Origin: CAYWPG01 sp964460035
GTDB taxonomy: Bacteria > Pseudomonadota > Gammaproteobacteria > Nitrococcales > AK92
DNA: 64,000 nt
Direction of reading: 5' to 3'
Assembly: GCA_964460035.1 (NCBI GenBank)
Contig: CAYWPG010000003.1
Location: 62,001 to 126,000 of the forward strand
A program made the position numbers and the translations under genes. Positions 60,290 through 64,000 of the stretch are shown here, one piece after another (positions within the stretch are counted from its first letter, which is position 1; each line of letters opens with the position of its first letter). The notes beneath the pieces were generated by a model. The model did not search any database. It was given only the letters and a program-made list of their open reading frames with translations, and had not been told where the DNA came from.

Positions 60290-61444
60290 TTATTGTTCCT
60301 CTTCACCACGTCGCACGTACTGGGCGAACTCCTCCGGCACCTCAGGCTCGGGCTTGACGGGTCGTTCCTCTGGCATGCGCACGGTCTTGAGCTGATAGAT
60401 GTATGCCAGCACCTGAGCCACTGCCAAATACAGGCCGGCAGGCACCTCTTCCTCCAGCTCGGTCGTGTAATACAGCGCCCGCGCCAGGGGCGGCGCCTCG
60501 AATAGCGGCACCCCATGTTCGGTGGCCAGCTCGCGAATCTTCAGCGCCACCTCGCCAACGCCCTTCGCCACCACTTGCGGCGCCTTCATCTTCACTTGGT
60601 CGTACTGCAGCGCAACGGCGAAGTGCGTGGGGTTGGTGATGACCACATCCGCCTCGGGCACTTTCTCCATCATCCGTCCTTGGGCGATTTCGCGCTGCAG
60701 CTGACGAATCCGGCTCTTGACCTCGGGCTTGCCCTCGGTTTGCTTGTACTCGTCCTTGAGCTCCTGTTTGGTCATGCGCAGTTTCTTTCGGTACTCGAAG
60801 AGCTGGTAGGGCACGTCGACGGCGGCAACCAGCAGTAAGGCTGCCGCCAGCGCAAAGAACGCCCAGTAGAGCAGCTTGGCGCCATGCGCAACGCCGCTCT
60901 CCAAGCCGGTGGCGCCGAGCATCCGGTAATCGTTCTGAAACCCCCACATCAGCAGCGCGCCGACCCCGCCCACTAGCACGACTTTCGCGACCGCTTTGAG
61001 CAGTTCCATCAGCGCGTTGGGGCCAAACATTCGCTTCAACCCCTTCAGGGGGTTCAGTTTGCCGAACTTGGGCTGCAGCGCCTGCACGCTCATGGACCAG
61101 CCGCCAATCAGGGCCGGCGTGAGCAAAGCCACCACCAGCATCAGTACGGCGAAAGGCGCAACGATGAGCAGCCCGCGCCCGATAAAGCCGCGTGCGTGGT
61201 CGAAGATCCCCCGATTGCTGAAAATCAACTCGCGGCCGGGTTGGAAGGCGACCTCCATCACCCCCATCAGCTCCGAGCCCATGTAGCCGCCAAACGCCAT
61301 GAGTCCAAAAGCGGCCGCGATCATCACCATCGCGGTATTGAGCTCGCGCGATCGCGGAACCTCTCCTTTCTCCTTCGCCTCTCTAAGGCGTTTAGGAGTA
61401 GGTTCTTCTGTTTTCTCCTGGCCGTCTTGATTCTCTTCTGCCAT
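60290..61444 (-). CDS. flhB: Flagellar type III export switch protein FlhB
   Basis: This 384-residue protein has four membrane segments (about 35-55, 90-112, 150-170, 190-212) and a cytoplasmic domain with the intact autocleavage site NPTH at 271-274. It starts MAEENQDGQEKTEEPTPKRL, the family opening. It controls the hook-to-filament switch with FliK. A sigma-54-like promoter lies just upstream. A separate FlhB-tail homologue is encoded at 47032. Confidence 0.96.
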   Translation of the reverse strand: MAEENQDGQEKTEEPTPKRLREAKEKGEVPRSRELNTAMVMIAAAFGLMAFGGYMGSELMGVMEVAFQPGRELIFSNRGIFDHARGFIGRGLLIVAPFAVLMLVVALLTPALIGGWSMSVQALQPKFGKLNPLKGLKRMFGPNALMELLKAVAKVVLVGGVGALLMWGFQNDYRMLGATGLESGVAHGAKLLYWAFFALAAALLLVAAVDVPYQLFEYRKKLRMTKQELKDEYKQTEGKPEVKSRIRQLQREIAQGRMMEKVPEADVVITNPTHFAVALQYDQVKMKAPQVVAKGVGEVALKIRELATEHGVPLFEAPPLARALYYTTELEEEVPAGLYLAVAQVLAYIYQLKTVRMPEERPVKPEPEVPEEFAQYVRRGEEEQ

Positions 61445-61504
61445 GGCAGGATCCGGCGGTTATATGGCTGGGTGTCAGAACGCTGACGGTTTGCAAGGAA
61501 AGGT

Positions 61505-61521
61505 AGCAATTTGCGGGCCAG
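61505..61521 (-). promoter_or_regulatory. Sigma-54 promoter candidate upstream of flhB
   Basis: On the minus strand CTGGCCCGCAAATTGCT matches the -24/-12 consensus (YTGGCACG-N4-TTGCW) at all key positions but one, with the GG and GC exactly 10 nt apart. The -12 element is about 60 bp before the flhB ATG, in the 109-bp gap after fliR. FleQ-type control would be expected. Confidence 0.6.
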
Positions 61522-61553
61522 CGGCATGCCGCCTTCAAGCACGCTGCTTTGCG

Positions 61554-62330
61554 CTACAGCCCTACGATCTGCCGCGCCGCCCCGAAAGCTTGCGCCCACA
61601 ACGACAGCATTCGCGGTGCCAGGGCCGGCATCACCAGGAACAGCAACACCAGAAAGCCCAGCAGCATGGTGATCGGAAAACCGACGGAGAACACGTTCAT
61701 TTGAGGCGCTGCCCGCGTCATCACGCCCAACGCCAAGTTAGTGGTCAGCAACACGATGATGGAGGGCAGCGCGATCAGCAACGCGCCGGCGAACATCAGC
61801 GATCCCCAGCTCACCACCACCCACAAAGCGTCAGCTCCCACGCCGGCCGCTCCCACCGGCAAGGTGCGAAAACTCTCCGCAACCAGCTCGATCAGCATCA
61901 GATGCCCACCGAGGGCAAGGAACATCAGTGTTGCCACGATCTGCAAGAACTGGCTGACAATGGGCAGCGACGCGCCCCCCTGCGGATCGACCATGGTGGC
62001 GAATCCCAGCCCCATGCTCAGCGAAATGCTCTCGCCAGCGACAGCCGCAGCATTGAACGCTAAAGCGAGCAAAAAACCCACCGCCAAGCCGATCAACACT
62101 TGCTGGATCGCGATCAGCAGAGCCGGAAAGGATAACGGCTCAACCGCCGGAGTCGGCCCCACGGCAGGCATCACCGCCACCGTAAGCGCCAGCCCCAACA
62201 ATATATGAATGCGGGGCGGGATCTGGATATTGGAGAACACGGGCGCGGCTAGCAGCATGGCACTGACTCGCAGCCACGGCCACAGAAAAGCTCCCAGCCA
62301 ACCCCCGACTTCGGCGAATGTAAACTGCAT
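61554..62330 (-). CDS. fliR: Flagellar type III export protein FliR
   Basis: This 258-residue protein has about six membrane segments (FAEVGGWLGAFLWPWLRVSAMLLAAPVFS near the start; GLAVGFLLALAFNAAAVAGESISLSMG in the middle) typical of FliR. It forms the export gate core with FliP and FliQ. It follows fliQ after 122 bp, a larger gap than usual, in which no gene or clear promoter was seen. Confidence 0.94.
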   Translation of the reverse strand: MQFTFAEVGGWLGAFLWPWLRVSAMLLAAPVFSNIQIPPRIHILLGLALTVAVMPAVGPTPAVEPLSFPALLIAIQQVLIGLAVGFLLALAFNAAAVAGESISLSMGLGFATMVDPQGGASLPIVSQFLQIVATLMFLALGGHLMLIELVAESFRTLPVGAAGVGADALWVVVSWGSLMFAGALLIALPSIIVLLTTNLALGVMTRAAPQMNVFSVGFPITMLLGFLVLLFLVMPALAPRMLSLWAQAFGAARQIVGL

Positions 62331-62452
62331 CGCTACGCCCTTAACAGGACCGCGGCGAACTAACGCAGGGCACTACGCGCCACACCGCCATAAACGCGCT
62401 TGCAAGGCGCGAACGCGGCGGAGGATCCGTGCGGCGATACTGTCACCGGCAC

Positions 62453-62734
62453 CTAACCGCCACCATAGCTGATGAACTCGGGGATACCGGTGAACAAAGC
62501 CCGCGTGAAGTCCAGCAAGGTCGACAGCATCCACGGCGAAGCGATAAAGAGCACCAAGGCCAGCACGCCCAGCTTGGGCACGAAGCTCAAGGTTTGCTCG
62601 TTGATTTGGGTAGCGGCCTGGAACATTCCGATGATCAGGCCCGCCCCCAGGGCCGACAACAGAATCGGCGCTGCCAGCAGCACCACCACCGTTAGCGCTC
62701 GGCTGCCAAGTTCGATAGCGAAATCAGGCGACAT
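62453..62734 (-). CDS. fliQ: Flagellar type III export protein FliQ
   Basis: This 93-residue protein has two membrane segments and the family stretch LIIGMFQAATQINEQTLSFVPK. It is part of the FliPQR gate. AAGGGGGGTGGGGT precedes the ATG. It lies 94 bp after fliP. Confidence 0.95.
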   Translation of the reverse strand: MSPDFAIELGSRALTVVVLLAAPILLSALGAGLIIGMFQAATQINEQTLSFVPKLGVLALVLFIASPWMLSTLLDFTRALFTGIPEFISYGGG

Positions 62735-62828
62735 ACCCCACCCCCCTTACTGCCGCGACCGGCATACAGTCGGACGCTTTCCGTTCCACGCCCGTCGGCA
62801 GGCCGCCGAGTAGTCGTTCCCGGCGCCG

Positions 62829-63563
62829 TCAGACAAAGAAGCTTGCGGCCAGCGTACCCATAATCAGCGACCAGCCGTCCACCAGCACGAACAACATGAT
62901 CTTAAATGGCAAAGAGATGATCATCGGCGACAGCATGAGCATACCCATGGACATGAGCGTACTGGCCACCACCAGGTCGATCACCAGGAACGGGAGAAAA
63001 ATGATGAATCCGATCTGAAAAGCCGTTTTCAACTCGCTGGTCATGAACGCCGGGATCAACACCGATAACGGCACATCCTCCGGCCCTTCGGCTTCGCGAT
63101 TGGCAAGCCGGAGAAACAGCGCCAGATCCGGCTCCCGTGTCTGGCTGAACATAAACCGCCGAAACGGCTCCGCCGCCTTCGCCAGCGCGGCATCCGGCGC
63201 CAGCCCCTCGTTCAAGTAGGGCTGCAGCGCGGTCGTGTTCACCTCCTGGAACACCGGCATCATGACGAACAAGGTCAGGAATATGGCCAGCCCCAGCAGA
63301 ATCTGGTTCGATGGCGTGGAGGCCGTGCCGAGCGCCGTGCGCAAGATGGCCAAGACGATGATTATGCGAGTGAATGCCGTCATCATCATGAACCCTGCCG
63401 GCAGCAGCGCCAGCAGTGTCATGATGACCAGTATCTGGAAGTTTACGCTGTAGGTCTGCCCATCGCCGGTGTCGGTGACGGTGAATGCCTCCACGCCCGG
63501 TGCGAACTGACCGAAAGCCGCGGCGGGCATCCACAACAGTAGCAGAACCGTCAACCGAAGCAT
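62829..63563 (-). CDS. fliP: Flagellar type III export protein FliP
   Basis: This 244-residue protein has a cleavable signal peptide (MLRLTVLLLLWMPAAAFG) and the FliP signatures TSFTRIIIV-like (MTAFTRIIIVLAILRTALGTASTPSNQILLGLAIFLT) and FQIGFIIFLPFLVIDLVVAS. Five copies form the core of the gate. Its ATG directly abuts the fliO stop. Confidence 0.96.
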   Translation of the reverse strand: MLRLTVLLLLWMPAAAFGQFAPGVEAFTVTDTGDGQTYSVNFQILVIMTLLALLPAGFMMMTAFTRIIIVLAILRTALGTASTPSNQILLGLAIFLTLFVMMPVFQEVNTTALQPYLNEGLAPDAALAKAAEPFRRFMFSQTREPDLALFLRLANREAEGPEDVPLSVLIPAFMTSELKTAFQIGFIIFLPFLVIDLVVASTLMSMGMLMLSPMIISLPFKIMLFVLVDGWSLIMGTLAASFFV

Positions 63564-64000
63564 TTAGCGTTTTCCATGCTGTTGTTGCATGGCGCGCCGC
63601 AGCCGCTCGGCAAAGGAAGCTGCTTGTGCCTCGCGGGCACGCGCATCGGTATCGTTGTCGCCGATAGGCTCGTCGAGTACCAGCAGTGTCTGCACCCTGC
63701 CCGGCGCAACGCCGAGCAACAACTGCCGATCGCCGACTTCCACCAGCACCATACGTTCCCGCCCGCCCAGCGCCATCGAGCCGAGTATGCGCATCTGTCC
63801 CCCGGCGGACATCGCGAAACCGCCGTAGCGGCGCAAGAACCAAGACAGCGCCACGATGACGATAATGACCAGGAACAAACCGCCGGTCAGGCGCAACAAG
63901 GCGCCGGTCTCCAACCCGGGATTGGCGGCCGGCGCGGCAGGCGCTGCCTGCGCCGCCGCCATCCCCACGACACTGATGAGCAGCACCGCGAGCAAGAAAG
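63564..64000 (-). CDS. fliO: Flagellar assembly protein FliO (5' end outside the window)
   Basis: The frame is open to the right edge, so the start is not seen; an internal TTG at 63995 is possible but cuts the signal-like segment. The visible protein has a hydrophobic N-terminus, one membrane segment (LTGGLFLVIIVIVALSWFLRRYGG) and a soluble FliO domain (LGSMALGGRERMVLVEVGDRQLLLGVAPGRV). FliO aids FliP assembly. It is followed immediately by fliP. Confidence 0.92.
   Translation of the reverse strand, partial: FLLAVLLISVVGMAAAQAAPAAPAANPGLETGALLRLTGGLFLVIIVIVALSWFLRRYGGFAMSAGGQMRILGSMALGGRERMVLVEVGDRQLLLGVAPGRVQTLLVLDEPIGDNDTDARAREAQAASFAERLRRAMQQQHGKR

Noticed and set aside
1..64000. CRISPR arrays, rRNA genes or further tRNAs
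   Set aside because: No regularly spaced repeats, rRNA signatures or other cloverleaf T-arm sequences were noticed by eye across the window.

Overview
The window looks like the chromosome of a high-GC, motile gammaproteobacterium. The main reason is the right-hand block. It runs fliO-fliP-fliQ-fliR-flhB-flhA-flhF-flhG-fliA-cheY-cheZ-cheA-cheB-parC-parP-cheW, the order known from polarly flagellated gammaproteobacteria such as Pseudomonas, but motCD is absent. Upstream is a lifestyle of acyl-CoA and lipid/terpenoid-type catabolism (thiolases, acyl-CoA dehydrogenase, flavin monooxygenase, CoA-transferase, TRAP and Liv-type uptake). This would suit a Nevskiales/Solimonas-like or similar degrader, but the genus cannot be fixed from the sequence.

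Layout. 1-2.6 kb: a Liv-type ABC uptake operon on the minus strand (substrate-binding protein, LivH, LivM cut by the window edge). 3.3-8.5 kb: housekeeping and stress genes (DUF2795, AlkA-like glycosylase, RlmN/Cfr-like methyltransferase, FMN reductase, membrane diguanylate cyclase). 8.5-13.1 kb: beta-oxidation genes (acyl-CoA dehydrogenase, HSD10-like dehydrogenase, two thiolases). 13.4-20.6 kb: a DadA-like oxidase, then a tightly coupled minus-strand operon (flavin monooxygenase, bile-acid-symporter-type transporter, epimerase, SDR, TauE) with a divergent AraC regulator. 20.6-26.9 kb: FrnE-like DsbA, upp-uraA, a Nudix/metallo-beta-lactamase fusion, a DUF2243 membrane protein and a TetR regulator. 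27.2-41.5 kb: two divergent catabolic operons. The minus one has TRAP transporter, SDR, DUF35, a thiolase-fold protein without the catalytic cysteine, enoyl-CoA hydratase and a nitronate-monooxygenase-like flavoprotein. The plus one has CoA-transferase, CoA-ester lyase, a second NMO-like protein, SDR, two carboxymuconolactone-decarboxylase-like proteins and an alpha/beta hydrolase. 41.6-43.6 kb: a small scar of mobile DNA (transposase tail, orphan antitoxin, truncated integrase) beside tRNA-Glu. 43.8-64 kb: a DamX-like SPOR protein, fliK with an FlhB-tail protein, then the flagellar/chemotaxis superoperon on the minus strand.

How it works together. The two divergent operons at 27-41 kb share a regulatory gap that contains a perfect palindrome. 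Together they encode uptake, CoA activation, side-chain shortening and carbon-carbon cleavage of an unknown carboxylic acid. The cysteine-free thiolase fold next to a DUF35 protein is the arrangement of Ltp2/ChsH2-type retro-aldolases, so an aldolase rather than a thiolase is the best reading. In the motility block I read a sigma-54-like promoter before flhB, a sigma-28-like promoter before cheW, a linker in CheA with three copies of one motif (a candidate ParP docking region), and a 36-codon ORF fitted between flhG and fliA by TGATG and ATGA overlaps. That last ORF is the strongest candidate for something undescribed.
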